A DNA stretch of 64,000 nt from Misgurnus anguillicaudatus (GCF_027580225.2 NC_073352.2:4032501-4096500); one strand, 5' to 3'. Counted from the stretch's first letter, positions 35,857 to 47,196 are shown. The notes: generated from the sequence alone by a model not told the origin. A program made the numbers and translations.

Positions 35857-35983
35857 TACACATTTCACTTTTAAGTCACGTGATGTTTATCGACCCGTGC
35901 CGTTTATTCCCCCCCCTATAGTAAGGTGACCAAATACAAACCGGTAACTCTCTCCATAATGCACAATCAACAAGCAAACAGAC

Positions 35984-37408
35984 TAGGGCTGGAACGACGC
36001 GTCGACGTAGTCGATTACGTCGATTACGTAATTACGTCGATTTGCCGGAAATGCGTCGATGCGTCGCATTGTTTACGTTTTCAAATGAAGGCGGCTTCAG
36101 CTCCGACCGGATAATACAAGTGTTATACCAAACAGCCAGAACGTGATCAAAAGTGTGGGAATACTTTAAGCAGAGACCAAATAAAACACATACTGTGTAA
36201 AACTGAAATGGCATACCACAGCAGCGCAACATCTGTGCATGATCATCTTAAAAGATAAACAACCTGGAGCTCTCCGACCTCAGAATGACGCGACGGCAGC
36301 GTAAGTATTTGAATTTTTACAGTAAGTTTTTATACAACAATAGAATCAATGCAGGCATATATTGTGCTTAATACAGCTGTGTTTACATCTTAGTTTAATA
36401 CGAGCTGCGAGACGCCTGACAGACACGACATTGCATCGCGTCTGTGCAGTATGTTGAAACAGTAAATAAAGAGCGGGACATGATTAACTTTTTATATTAA
36501 GAAGTTATGAAATAATAAGTTACTGTTACACTGAGATAGGCATGTGCCCGCGTGCACTGAAAGCCAGCTGGCAGCGCGGAGTTCCCATAGCTTATTTTTT
36601 TGCTATGTGCGCAGATATTATAAAAGCTCGTCTCGTTAGGTATTCCTGACATGCGTTTATTTAAAGTAACAGCAGCGTAAACGCCGTTTATAAAATACTA
36701 GAAGATCATGCTAACTAAATTTGTATTTACCCGAGACTTAAGAAAAGTTAAATGTTAAAGTTGATGCTAAATGAGAATGCAGTAACGTTACTACTGATAG
36801 TAATAATATTAACAGTAATAATATAATGGTTACATTTTATAATAAGGGTTCATGAATCACAATGAACTTATTTTTACTTCAGTCTGAACTAATGCTGAGT
36901 AAATGCATGTACTAATCATAAACTAATGAAGAGTCATCATTAAGTACAACATGACATGTTTTTTAGTTAATGTATTAATAAACATTGATGTCATGTGAGT
37001 CATTTTGTAGTTAATGATGACTCTTCATTAGTTTATGATTAGCACTAGGGCTGGAACAATAAAGAGCGGGACATGTTTTTATATTATTATTCAGTTTGAT
37101 TTATTTTTATTTTACTTCTTTAATATTAATATATTTTATTTGTTTAAGGTGAATAATGCCCCTTTTGCACTGTTTATGTTAGGCTGAATTAATGTTGGAC
37201 TTGTTTTTATGTGATTTGTTATATTTTCCTTGGCACTGGCACTATTTGTGTATTTGTTTAATTGAGAAAATGCTTCAATAAAATGTTGGCATTAATAGCA
37301 GATGTTACATTTATTATTTGTAAAAAAAAATCTTTAGACTATTCGATTAATCGAAAAAATAATCGATAGACTAATCGGTTGAAAAAATAGTCGAAATTTG
37401 CAGCTCTA
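35984..37408. mobile_element. hAT element with perfect TSD and BED-finger fossil
   Basis: Ends tagggctggaacgacgcgtc and inverse tagagctgcaaatttcgact. The TSD aaacagac is perfect (35976-35983 and 37409-37416). The left part encodes a decayed BED zinc finger. A second tagggctggaaca near 37047 and a repeated aaagagcgggacatg (36469, 37062) suggest internal rearrangement. A hairpin about 36912-37043 (catcattaa / ttaatgatg arms) is probably a smaller insert. Confidence 0.85.
36150..36258 (+). pseudogene. BED zinc-finger remnant of hAT transposase
   Basis: Two frames together give a BED finger: KVWEYFKQRPNKTHTV from 36150, then after a shift CKTEMAYHSSATSVHDHLKR ending at a stop at 36258. The V-W-x-Y-F aromatic start, one Cys, the A-Y-H-S-S turn and H-L-K-R fit the family. 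The first C-x-x-C is lost to a small deletion at the frameshift. This is the N-terminal DNA-binding module of hAT transposases. Confidence 0.65.
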
Positions 37409-37564
37409 AAACAGACAACCGCATAGCACTTGCCTCTCCCACAAGAAGCGGATTTTGCCTCTGACGCGCATCAAATGTTTGCTTTCAAACTGTTCAAGCG
37501 GCAAACTAGGTGCGGTGGACGCAATTTTGACGCCTCAAACGCAGTTGGTGTAAACGCAGCATAA

Positions 37565-38600
37565 TATCAATGTTTAAACTGCAGATTATTATAGTAATTT
37601 TTTATCTTTAATAGTTTAATATCTTTCCATCATATTACAAAAGTGCTTTAGGCAAAAAGGATTCCTGGCAGTTCAGAGGAGAAATGGCAGGCTCTGGTTA
37701 TTTGCCCTTTAGTAATCAAGAGTATTGATCGATCATTGCAGAAGCTGGAGAGGGGGTCACGCATATGCTTTCGGGTATTAGAGCTCTTTATTCTCTAAGA
37801 CAATCCGACTTCTGAGTGAGGTGACAAAAAGCAGCTTCTTATTGAGCTCACCTAATCAATGCTTACATGTGATCCCGGACAACCCCCCCAAACAACAGCC
37901 TTCGGGCCTGGCTCACTAAGAACAGGAACCATTGGGGGCCAATTCCTACTCCCATAAAGCCCTGTGACTCGTAAAGGGACGTGCCATTTTAGGCGTGCCG
38001 ATAGCCAATTAAAAGAGTCTAGTGCGATGGGTGGGGGTTGCGGGCATCCCATTAAGTGGATAAGGTTAATGAGTTATTTGTATGGTTGTTGTCGTCCATG
38101 AGTTGGAAAGGTTAGGCACCTCTACTCAGCCGCCCTTTGGAGTTGTGGTGAAATCTACCCCATTTACACGCTCTCCCAAGCAACCATAATGAGAGTCACA
38201 TCGGTCCACGATTGAAAGCTCACGGAACAAACAAGGCAGTGAGAGCCAAACATGACGTCCTTCAAACTACTGTACAATCCAATCCTACAAGACCAGAGAT
38301 GCACAGAATAGCAGTGCCCAATATTCTCACTTATATCTGGGGAAAAGTCATTATGTCAATACCAACACTGGAACTACACATGATAAAGTAATCACTTGGT
38401 TTGTCAATGTTTTTATCCTTTCTTGTAAAAATGCATGTTGAGATCCCTGCATTCGTTTCAATTTCTTTGCACTCCGTCTCATCGTTTATGTGTGTAGGAA
38501 AAGTAAATTACCCTTGTGCCAGAGGGTTTTTACATACAAATGCTATGTTTTGTGATATGTCAGTTGTATTCGACTAGTTCAGACCTTGGTCAGATCAGCA
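37565..38600. other. Unique, moderately GC-rich sequence
   Basis: No repeat ends. The stretch 37740-38230 has balanced composition (for example tagccaattaaaagagtcta, acctaatcaatgcttacatg) and is a candidate for conserved non-coding DNA, untested. Small frames have no domains. Confidence 0.35.
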
Positions 38601-39239
38601 ATATTCATTTCAGGCCGGGGCGTGACAATCAAAGGGGCAGGGCGTAAGCATTATGATGAAAATTAAAATATTTTTATAAAAAAAACACTCAAATAAAACT
38701 TCATTTTGAAGAAACTATGACACATACTAGATTATTGAATTAAATGTTTTTACCTCTAACGGGAATAGCTGCGTGATGAAGTGAAACTAAAGGGTTAATA
38801 AACACAAACTAAAGCAGATGTTGTAGAACGTCTGGCGAACGATGATACTGTAGATAGCGCAAAAATGGTCAAAACTGATTATTTTCCACTATTACTTACA
38901 TTATCTTAAAGGAATGTAACTACTGTAGCATGTAAATAATGCACATAAATAACGTGAGCAAGAGCGCTCAACAAATATATGTAATCAACAGGCACGTGAA
39001 ACCTAGCTAGCAGGTTGCTCAAACAACAAAATCACCAGCTTACTTGTGAAGTGCGTCTGCGCTATTCTCTGAGATGTTTTAACAACTGGCTAGTTATCTT
39101 CCAGACAGTCACTGTCAGGACCACGTCTTTCTCATTTCGGCCGTGTGGCGCGCGTGCCTGCTCGCGTTGTGAAGAGCGTCCACGCTGTTCTCAGAGATGC
39201 ACTTGACGGCCTTTTTTGCAGCTATTTTTTTTAACGACC

Positions 39240-39312
39240 TAGTTAAGGCGGTAGGGTTTCCCAGCTTAGGTGGGCCGCCCAAACTGAAAAGTGCTGCGGG
39301 AAACCCTGTGCA
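39240..39312 (-). mobile_element. Short inverted-end fragment (AGGGTTTCCC)
   Basis: tagggtttcccagc and gctgcgggaaaccctg are inverted about 45 bases apart, with gggcggcccacctaag between on the minus strand. It looks like the end of a fish hAT-like repeat of which the remainder (perhaps back to about 38600) cannot be delimited. Confidence 0.35.
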
Positions 39313-39427
39313 TTTGAAATGAAATAAAAGGTAATTTCAAGTAAGATTTTAATGGATTAGCTACCTTGCTGGGACCAAGGAGTGATTCACACCAAAAAGT
39401 GACCAGGCTTTTTGTGCTTTCTTTTAA

Positions 39428-39834
39428 CTCTTTCCCCGCTATTGATGAGTTAATCATCAATTAAGAGAAAGCGCTTCCCTGCCAATGACGAGTTTTTCCG
39501 GCAATACATATTTCCGCTATTATCCAGCAGGTTTCAGACTTACCCAACTTATAAAACACAGAAGCAACCCCTTACGCCAAACAGTTCAAACTCTGTGTAT
39601 GTTTGATCATCGCCCTGAATCAGATCTCTATCAAAAGTCTATGAAAAAGAAACCTACCCATATTTGAGAGGTGAGAAAGAATGAACAAATGAAGGTATTT
39701 ATTTTATTTGATATATTGTATGTTACATATTTAAAGAAGGACATTTTCTGGACGTCATTAAAAGTTTGTGAAAATCATAAAAAATGCTGGTGCATTTTGG
39801 CAACTTTTTTTTAAAACGCTGGCGGGGAAAGGGC
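39428..39834. mobile_element. TTAA MITE, CTCTTTCCCCGC ends (copy 2)
   Basis: TTAA at 39424-39427. Left end ctctttccccgctattgatg; right end gctggcggggaaaggg, where the outer TTAA has decayed. Collinear with 2671-3164 (ccgctattatccascaggt-like, ggaaggcatt/ggacgtcatt). The subterminal dyad is kept with a paired change (attgatga ... tcatcaat). Confidence 0.75.
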
Positions 39835-39968
39835 TGTGAAGTGTGGACCTGCACATGCCATACTTCCAATCTAAACTCCTTAATTTAAAAACCTGACTCC
39901 TGTTAGCTTTTGCCATTAACGTAGAGCTTCACATATTTTTTCTCACTTGGACTGCAATATCAGAAAAA

Positions 39969-40517
39969 AGGTACAAAAGCTGTCATTGGACATTACACTT
40001 CAAAAAGGTCCCAATACTTGGCACCATGCAACTCAGCTTGCTTTATTTTTGTTTGATTTGCTTTTTCACCACAGTTTAAAACTACTTCAGAGTGGGTGGT
40101 ATCATCCATTTAGAGTGGGTTGGTGTGACCTCATTGTAAACGCGTGCAACAGAGCACATCGATTGAATGGTTTTCTTGATTCGGCATTTGTATGTTTTTA
40201 GCCTGGAGTTTGGGAACTTGTACAACAGTGCATGAGGGAAAGCTAATCTTGCATTAAGCAATGATGTTGGTAGTGACCAATCAGTGATCTGCAGTGTTTA
40301 CACATCACATTTTAGTATTGGTACAGCTCACTTGAAACCTCAACCGAGGTTGTACTAAATAAAGTATTACGTACTATAGTGCCTCAAATGGAATCCCCCA
40401 AAAGTGATTTGGGCAGTTTCCATTTAAGGTATCATCTTTGAAGTACCACTATTAACCCTTTAGGTACAAATGTGTACTTTATGAAAGGGTACTGCCCCAG
40501 TGACAGCTTTTGTATCT
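39969..40517. mobile_element. MITE, AGGTACAAAAGCTGTCA ends
   Basis: Left aggtacaaaagctgtcattg and inverse of right (agatacaaaagctgtcactg) form TIRs. Inside the right end are ggtac repeats. A fragment of the same family is at 14976-15062. The 84-residue frame inside is accidental. Confidence 0.65.
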
Positions 40518-40519
40518 TT

Positions 40520-41040
40520 TTTTATTTTATTAAATAAGTCAGACAATATTTGTCAATAATTTCACAAATGTACTAAAACTATTAAATAAAAAATTTTCAC
40601 ACATTTTTGTAACTATACATGACATTTAAACCACATGTGCAGGTTCAGGCTCGAAGAGTTTGTCTATAAAAATAAGAACATATCCTGCAAAAATTTCCAA
40701 TGCATTTCCATCAACAACAAACCTACTGCACACAATTAACACAATACATGCCACAATAATCACCAAATATTGTCTATTGTTCCCTTCCAAGTGGAGCGTC
40801 AGTTTAAAATGATTCAACTAAATGCAAATACAAGACGAGTAAGAAACAGAGCTTCTTTGGTCTGGTCTCTCATGTGAATGGGCAGCGGGTGCTTCTTAAG
40901 AGCAAGTATTGGACAAACACAAACAAATGAGGCAGCGTGCAGTGGCTCAGGCCTCTAATGAACCAGTGTATTGACTCACTGAAATTGTGCTCGGTCTAAA
41001 ATGTCTATGTGGCTCCCAGCTGCCACTCTGAATACCAATT
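40520..41040. other. Unassigned sequence
   Basis: No exon or repeat end recognised. Followed by a GA microsatellite. Confidence 0.35.
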
Positions 41041-41057
41041 ACTGTGTGCTTATGGGG

Positions 41058-41060
<3 letters not shown>

Positions 41061-41094
<34 letters not shown>
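41061..41094. repeat. (GA)n microsatellite
   Basis: Seventeen uninterrupted GA units. Confidence 0.95.
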
Positions 41095-41099
<5 letters not shown>

Positions 41100-41568
41100 A
41101 TCAACAATCTGACTGAATAGAATGTAACCTCAAATAGATGACTCGAAGTAAGCATCACTGGGACAGCAGGGAATCTAGACTTCTTAGAATCAGATCCACA
41201 AAGCAATAAACAAATTGATCTATGGTAATGGTTATTTACGTCTGAGGGTGTGTTTAGATGACTACAAACGTGTTCTACAATTCTTCTTTTGTGTTTCTGA
41301 AAAGTTTCGCTTACAGATGATGACGTGGTCAAAACAATCCACATTTCACAAACATCTGCAAAAACGACTAATATTATGTTGTTGCCATGCCATTGCCAAT
41401 TTTCTAGTTTACAAGGAGACAATAACTGTATTGTTTTTAAAATCTTACACATTGAGGCTCATTTTCAAAAGACTCCATTTTTATGCCTCTAAAACCCTGT
41501 TGTCATGATGTCATCTAGACTTTAGACTGTTAAAGGTGCAGTAGAATGTTAAACTGTATTTATCTAGG

Positions 41569-41875
41569 TATAGACCGTTTCATCTGGCGGACGTGTGGTG
41601 ACGCGATAAGTGTCTGGTCTGGACTGTACTTCCGGTTTCTGTTTGTTTATTGGTCTGACTAGTTGCTGAAACTGAACTCTTAAACAAATACCTCGTCGAA
41701 AATAACAAATGTTTTGGGTTCCTATGTAATCTATGTGTTGTCTATATTGCTTGTTATATAAATAAACTACTTTAAAAGGACTGTGTTGTTATTTATTCTT
41801 CGAAGAGTTTACCGGAAGTTACGTGATGACCACGAAAGCCGCGTGTTTATGTTGTTACTGCTGAAACCGTCTATA
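41569..41875. mobile_element. MITE, TATAGACC ends
   Basis: Ends tatagaccgtttcatc and inverse tatagacggtttcagcagta. The TA or TATA at each border may be the target duplication. A relative with tatagaccagttcaa ends is at 62482-62723. Noncoding. Confidence 0.7.
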
Positions 41876-42045
41876 GATAAACAATAAGAGTTTGTATCGT
41901 GAGCCTCAAACACAATTGTTTTCTCATTCTTATGTAAACCACGTGCATGCAACACTGCAAAACTTTCTTACTTAGGATTTTGGTCTTATTTTCAGGAAAG
42001 ATATCTAAAAAAATTTTGATGAGCAAAATGACCTAGGAAAAAAAG

Positions 42046-42487
42046 TAGGGATGGGACGGTATGAAAATTTCATATCATTATTATGGTGACCAAAGTTAAC
42101 ACGGTTATCAATATTATCATGGTTTTGTTGAAATGAGATGGAAATGTTCAAAAAGAACTGATACACACACTGAAAACAAGTTTTATTTTTGAAAATCACA
42201 ACTGAATATTTCATGTCCCTGAAATTATTTCTGTGGTAAAAAAAATCTGTCTAATAAGTTTATTGTGAATCAATACAATACATTATCCCTTAAATGCCTC
42301 CTTAAAAACTATGTTGCATGTGCGCACCTGTGTCAAACTGATTCTGGCTGGACAGGATTTACCGCGAGTTTTAAAAATCACGGTAATCAAACATGGTTGT
42401 AATGATAATAAAATTTTAAACGATAATACTAACCGTCAGGACATTTTATTATGGTTAATCGTGAAACTGGTAATCGTCCCATCTCTA
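42046..42487. mobile_element. hAT MITE (TAGGGATGGGACG ends)
   Basis: Ends tagggatgggacggtatgaa and inverse tagagatgggacgattacca. TSD aaaa(a/t)aag matches 7 of 8 (42038-42045 and 42488-42495). Subterminal gttatcaatattatc repeats are present. Noncoding. Confidence 0.8.
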
Positions 42488-42656
42488 AAAATAAGTCTAG
42501 TTTTTGGACAAAAAATATACAATAAAAGCGAAACAAGCAAAAAAAAATCTGCGAATGGAATAAGAAAAAACATTTTTGAATTCTGTTTACTTTTTCATAA
42601 ACACTTATTTCAAGAAATTTTTTCTTAATCCATTGGCAGATCTTTTTGCTTGTTTT

Positions 42657-43106
42657 AAGCTAGCCTTGGTTTCCCCAAGCTGCCTTGTGCGCAAATTTAT
42701 TCACACTGCAAATCTAGCATAGAAACTATGGACCAAATTTACCCCTGAAATAGGGAACCAATCACACAACGGGTAGGGGGCACCAAGACGATAACGACAT
42801 TTATGCGACACACCGATTGGCTATGAGCTACGTACAGACGCATTTAATAGACATTCGTAGCACCCAATAAACGGCATAGGGAACCAATCACAGAACGAGG
42901 AGGGGGCAGCAACACGATGACAACGTTTATGCGACAGACTGATTGACTATGAGCTACATACAAACGCATTTGATAGACATTCGTAGCGCCCAATAAACGG
43001 CTCTGGGCATTCGTAAACCACGCCTCAAATATGAGAAAATGAGCATATGGTTCTCAGTCCACGTCTCATTCTCAATGAGACCGGTCTGGTGTTAGCCGGG
43101 CTAGTC
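42657..43106. mobile_element. MITE with TAGCC ends and internal duplication
   Basis: Left gctagccttggtttcc and inverse of right gactagcccggctaac. Inserted in ttttaagcac of the host MITE, with ttaag(c) on both sides. Contains a 126-bp tandem duplication (42751-42876 and 42877-43002). Confidence 0.6.
42751..43002 (+). repeat. 126-bp tandem duplication
   Basis: Two units beginning tagggaaccaatcacaсa-like (tagggaaccaatcaca) at 42751 and 42877, both ending caataaacggc, with about 10% divergence. Confidence 0.8.
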
Positions 43107-43567
43107 TTAAGCACTAATTTACTCAAAGTTTATATTTTTTGTCTGAAAACTAGACTTAGGTCATTTTGCTCATCAAGAAAATACATGTTAATTTAAGAAT
43201 TTTTCCTGAAAACAAGACAAAAATACTAAGTAAGAAAGTCATTTATTGCAGTGAAAAGACTGCTGGTATCTGAACATAACACCAACTGTGACATTACAGT
43301 CGAGATGTACGCCCCAACATAAAACAAAGTTGTGACTGTTGAGTTAGCGCTATATGCTAGTTAATCCTATATGCCAGCGTTTAGGCTGAAGTTCTAGTAT
43401 TGACGTTATAGTTATTTTTTGCATGTCCATACTGAAAAAACTCAAACTTAAAGGAACAGTATGTAAGAAATGTATATTACTTAATCATAAAATGGCCCTG
43501 ATATGTCACTAGACATTAAGAAATCATTTTCATTTCAAATACTTATATCACTGACAAAAGTGGTCCG

Positions 43568-45444
43568 TAGGGATGGGTATTGTTTGGGTTTTTTCGATAC
43601 CGGTGCCAAATCGATACTTTTAAAACGGTTCCGGTGCCTAAACGGTGCCTAAAGCGGTACTTTTAAAAAAAGAGTTGCAGAAAGATGGTAGATGAAAGTA
43701 CAGCATAAAACACAATGAAAATTCTTCTCTGTTTGTCATTTGTTTATTAATGATTTGCCTAAAGCACCATCATCTTTTAAGACCTGCATTCTTGATCTCT
43801 TTTTTATGAAATTTTTGATTTGTGAATTAAATAAAATCTTTTCAACACTCCACTTTGAGCTCAGAAAAATGTTCTAAGATTGGTTGTTAATAATCTGTTC
43901 AATGATTGGTTAAGGCCTGCGCGGCTGCTAGAGAACTTTAGAGAAAGTTGCGCAATTGTGTCTCATAGTGTGGCTAATTAAACACACTTGGCAAATAGAG
44001 CAATAAAATACAGCGTCTTTTTCTCTTTATTTGGATCGACTGCTCATGCGAAATCCTCTTCGTGAAGTGCACTTCAATGGCGCAAAACGGCATTTGGAAT
44101 TCACCCAAAATATTTTCTTATCGGCTTGTAAAACCATTCACGTTTTGACGCTTTCTGCTTGTCTCCGATGAACTTGACACTCGTGACTGCCGCGGGCCAT
44201 CTCAGGCTAATATCAGCCGAAGAACTAATAAAAACATTAGTGAGGTAATACGTTTTAGCAAATTCTCTGAAGGAATGTTACCATATAAAATATTTAATAG
44301 AAGAACAATGTCGCACACCTGTTAGTTCCGGTTAGGTGCGTTGGATGAAGAGACAACGAAGTCCACCAAACATTTATAAAAAAGGGAATATCCCGCACAC
44401 TATTAAGTTTCAAAATTATGCTTTTTGCAAGTTAATAATGTGCGGGATATTCCCTTTTTTATAAACCATATAAAATATAAAATAAGCTGCCGTCAGATCA
44501 ATTGCGGCATTCACGCGCTCCTCTGAGGATCTCATTTTCCAAATTGTTCTTTTAAGTCAGAATATAAAAATAACCTGGACATATATTCATACAAAATTTG
44601 TTCGATTTGTTTTATTAGGGATGTGCAGATGAGGATTTTTTCACATTTTAAGCTTATTAAACACAGCGCGTATTTTAAATGACAATATATTTGGCAAAGA
44701 AGTTTAAAAGTTGGCTATTTAATCTTTAACATTAGATTATTTAATATTTCCATTTATTAATAAAATTAATTTTTAAAATGTTGTTCATTATTACTCTTAA
44801 CGAAAAACTCAACTCCAATAAAATAGTAGCTCCAATGACAAACTTGCTTATATTGCTTGTTTATTAATAAAACGAATTCGACGGATGGTATCTGCGTTAA
44901 AACACAAATAAATGAAAGATTTAATTGACATCATTTTCATTACTACGAATGCTTATTTGTTCTTTTTTTTATTATTAAAACAGAACACCAATAAAAATGT
45001 AAAATGACTCGCTTATATTAAACCAAACGTTTAACAAAAACGAATAGACGGAAAACATTTTATCCGCCATATAACATAAATACATCTAAGATCCTTAGAT
45101 TTTTCAAAACAAATGATTGATAAAAAATGGAAACCAATATAAAACTACAATAAACTTGAATCCTCTGTATTATCAAATCTTTCCGACTTTCCCATTCACG
45201 TGAATTTTGTAAGTGAGGAAATTATTTACACCATATGAGTGCAGTATAATTTAACTAGCGAGTGTGCTGTGCTTGTGTGATTATGCTTTTTGCGCTACTG
45301 AGAGCAAAATACTTCAGTCAACCGTTCATGCATTAAGAGGCACCGAAATGAGGCACCGAAATCTGTGTTCTGATTCGGTCCGGTAGGTACCGCCCATATA
45401 GGCTTCGGTGCCATAATGGCACCGCGTTTCGGTACCCAACCCTA
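43568..45444. mobile_element. hAT element, TAGGGATGGGTA ends, no TSD
   Basis: Ends tagggatgggtattgtttgg and inverse tagggttgggtaccgaaacg, with accggtgcc / ggcaccg repeats at both ends. No transposase is recognised in 1.9 kb. Flanks gtggtccg and gttgcagc do not match, which is unusual for hAT and is explained by a deletion. Contains a hairpin at 44368-44463. Confidence 0.75.
44368..44463. repeat. Inverted repeat, about 33-bp arms
   Basis: Arms containing aaaaaagggaatatcccgca and tgcgggatattccctttttt are inverted around a 30-base centre. Possibly a tiny MITE or a hairpin intrinsic to the hAT. Confidence 0.75.
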
Positions 45445-45859
45445 GTTGCAGCCCTCAACTGATGTTTATGTTGTCATTTTGTGTATTGGCCACCAGTTGT
45501 GTGATTGCAATACCAGTTTTGGCCACAAGTTTTGTGATTGCAATAACAGTTTTGGCCACAATCCTACATATTGTTCCTTTAACACTAAGAAACATCCATA
45601 ACAATCTCCAAACAATTGATTATTCCTCAAAATCTGTTTTTATACACACACAGAGCTACTGAAGGAGCTGCTCTGAGAAACAGCCAATCAGAGCAGAGCT
45701 CAACATTATTATTCATGAACCTTTCAAATAAGGTCCATTTAATTTTAAATGCAAATTCTAGGTAAATCCATTTTTTGCACTTATAAAAGCCAAATACCTT
45801 CTATGTAGAAATCAGAGAACAATTTAACATTATTTCAATGCATCCTTTGGCACATTTAA

Positions 45860-47196
45860 GGTTAGTGAAATAAGTTGACATGTAGTTGCAAAGTTACTTC
45901 TAGTTAGTAAAATGTCTAAAGTGTACAGCCGTCAAATACATTATGTTTCATAATAGTTAAAGATGGAAGTCTGCAGTTTGAATTAAATCTGATGATACAA
46001 ATAAACCATATCTAAAAATAAATAAAGTCATTTAATAAATACTAATAAAACAAATATGAGTATCAAGTGCTGTTGACTCATTCTGAACTGATTCATTTAA
46101 ATAAATCATTAAAAAATCTTATTTCCTGTTGAATATTCCCTTTCATTAATTAATCAACTGCAGAATCTTGGTGTTGATTTAAGGATGATTAAATGTAAAC
46201 ATTAATTGCGGCATTAGTTGTAATAATGATTCTGAGACTCCCCAAGGATTAGAATGTAAACAGGTCGTTTAGCAAAGGTAATGGGACATCTAAAGAACCT
46301 GAATGCATGTCCTGCCGTGAGGTGACCACAGCAGCCCTACAGCTTCCTCGCATTTCTCATGACAACCGTAATGAGCGTCCTCACATTCTACACGAGACCA
46401 CTAATTTGAGAAATTTCCAGCACAAAGACATAATTAGACAAACTAATTAGACGCAGTCTCTTCACTGCACAGAGATCCTCCGCAGTTCAACTTATCCGCC
46501 TACCTGGCGTGTTTTAAAATAGACAGGAGCTGCCAAGATAACATATATGTTAATTCTGTTCGGCGGGGCGTGTGCACAATCGTTGCATATTGTGTTGAGG
46601 CAGCATGTAAGACTGACGTACCTTTCGAACTCTGCAGCGTTGTGCGGGACCAACGCGTCAATTCATGCAAGAGGGGGTTACAACAAGACACGCCGGGCTA
46701 AAGGCATTTGCTGGATTCAAGAGTCGCGTGTACGTGAATCTCTACGGAAGCATTAAACCCGAGTCAATAGCAGAGAGAAGGCACGTATGGATATTCCAGT
46801 CTCTAGAGAGTTAATTATTTATCACAAATTGCCCCTAGAACAGCTTTAAAAATCTGCCACAGAAGGAAGAACCTGAAATGAAGAGAGGCCAGGGAAAGTG
46901 AGAAAGTGAGATAAGATGTAATTGATTTAAAATGTGACGGGGAAGCCGCGGTCTCCAGAGAAATGCAGAGCTCATCTCTGCGGAAATGGCAGTGGAACAC
47001 AGCTCTTTAAAAATTACAATTAAGACTCAGACTGCGTTAAAGACTCTGTTAAAACAGAAATTAACAGGAAAAATGTGATGACTCAAAGCCTCGCGCTTGA
47101 GAAATTCAATCGGCAATGTTGGGAACAATTCTTATTTCCTGGCTTAACATTGTTAAAATGGAATTACAGCAAAGAAAAGCAGAAAACATTACAGAT
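45860..47196. other. Unique sequence, candidate conserved non-coding DNA
   Basis: Non-repetitive. At about 46425-46452 it has two close TAATTAG motifs (cataattagac, actaattagac) of homeodomain-site type, and further taatta cores nearby. No exon recognised. The conserved status is a guess from composition and absence of repeats. Confidence 0.3.

Larger units (their letters stand above)
35490..37561 (+). mobile_element. PIF/Harbinger remnant carrying a MADF-like exon
   Basis: The right end (inverted gctgcgtttacaccaactgc) is of the type found at ends of fish Harbinger-like elements; the left end is degraded (acggcgcgattccgcctcat). It contains the MADF exon at 35715-35853 and a nested hAT (35984-37408). 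The MITE at 58809-59121 shares its left portion (gagttgaaaaa, tttggcgga, ttaaccaat). No DDE transposase is seen. Confidence 0.5.
41953..43253. mobile_element. CACTGCAA-type MITE (third copy) with two insertions
   Basis: Ends cactgcaaaactttcttact and inverse cactgcaataaatgactttc. Same family as 9074-10103 (attttggtcttattttcagg, gaaaacaagacaaaaatact). Contains a hAT (42046-42487) and a TAGCC-ended MITE (42657-43106). Confidence 0.7.
43452..45578. mobile_element. TTAA MITE, AGGAACAG ends (copy 2) split by a hAT
   Basis: TTAA at 43448-43451 and 45579-45582. Ends aggaacagtatgtaagaaat and inverse aggaacaatatgtaggattg. Opposite orientation to copy 1 (9231-9506). Interrupted by a hAT at 43568-45444, with about 28 bp of MITE sequence missing at the junction. 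Confidence 0.8.
41534..45855. mobile_element. TTAA element, AGGTGC(C/A) family, copy B with nested insertions
   Basis: TTAA at 41530-41533 and 45856-45859. Left end aggtgcagtagaatgttaaa, right end ccaaaggatgc-type when inverted. Core pieces 41534-41568, 41876-41952, 43254-43451 and 45579-45855 match the inverted core of copy A (25301-28247). Insertions: TATAGACC MITE, CACTGCAA MITE (with a hAT and another MITE inside), AGGAACAG TTAA MITE (with a hAT inside). Core length about 0.58 kb. Confidence 0.75.

Noticed and set aside
41039..41508. 137-residue minus-strand and 97-residue plus-strand frames
   Set aside because: The longer one includes the GA microsatellite as a Ser-Leu repeat; the two overlap antisense and neither has a domain.
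42751..43002. CRISPR-like direct repeats
   Set aside because: Only two long diverged units with no spacers, in a vertebrate MITE.
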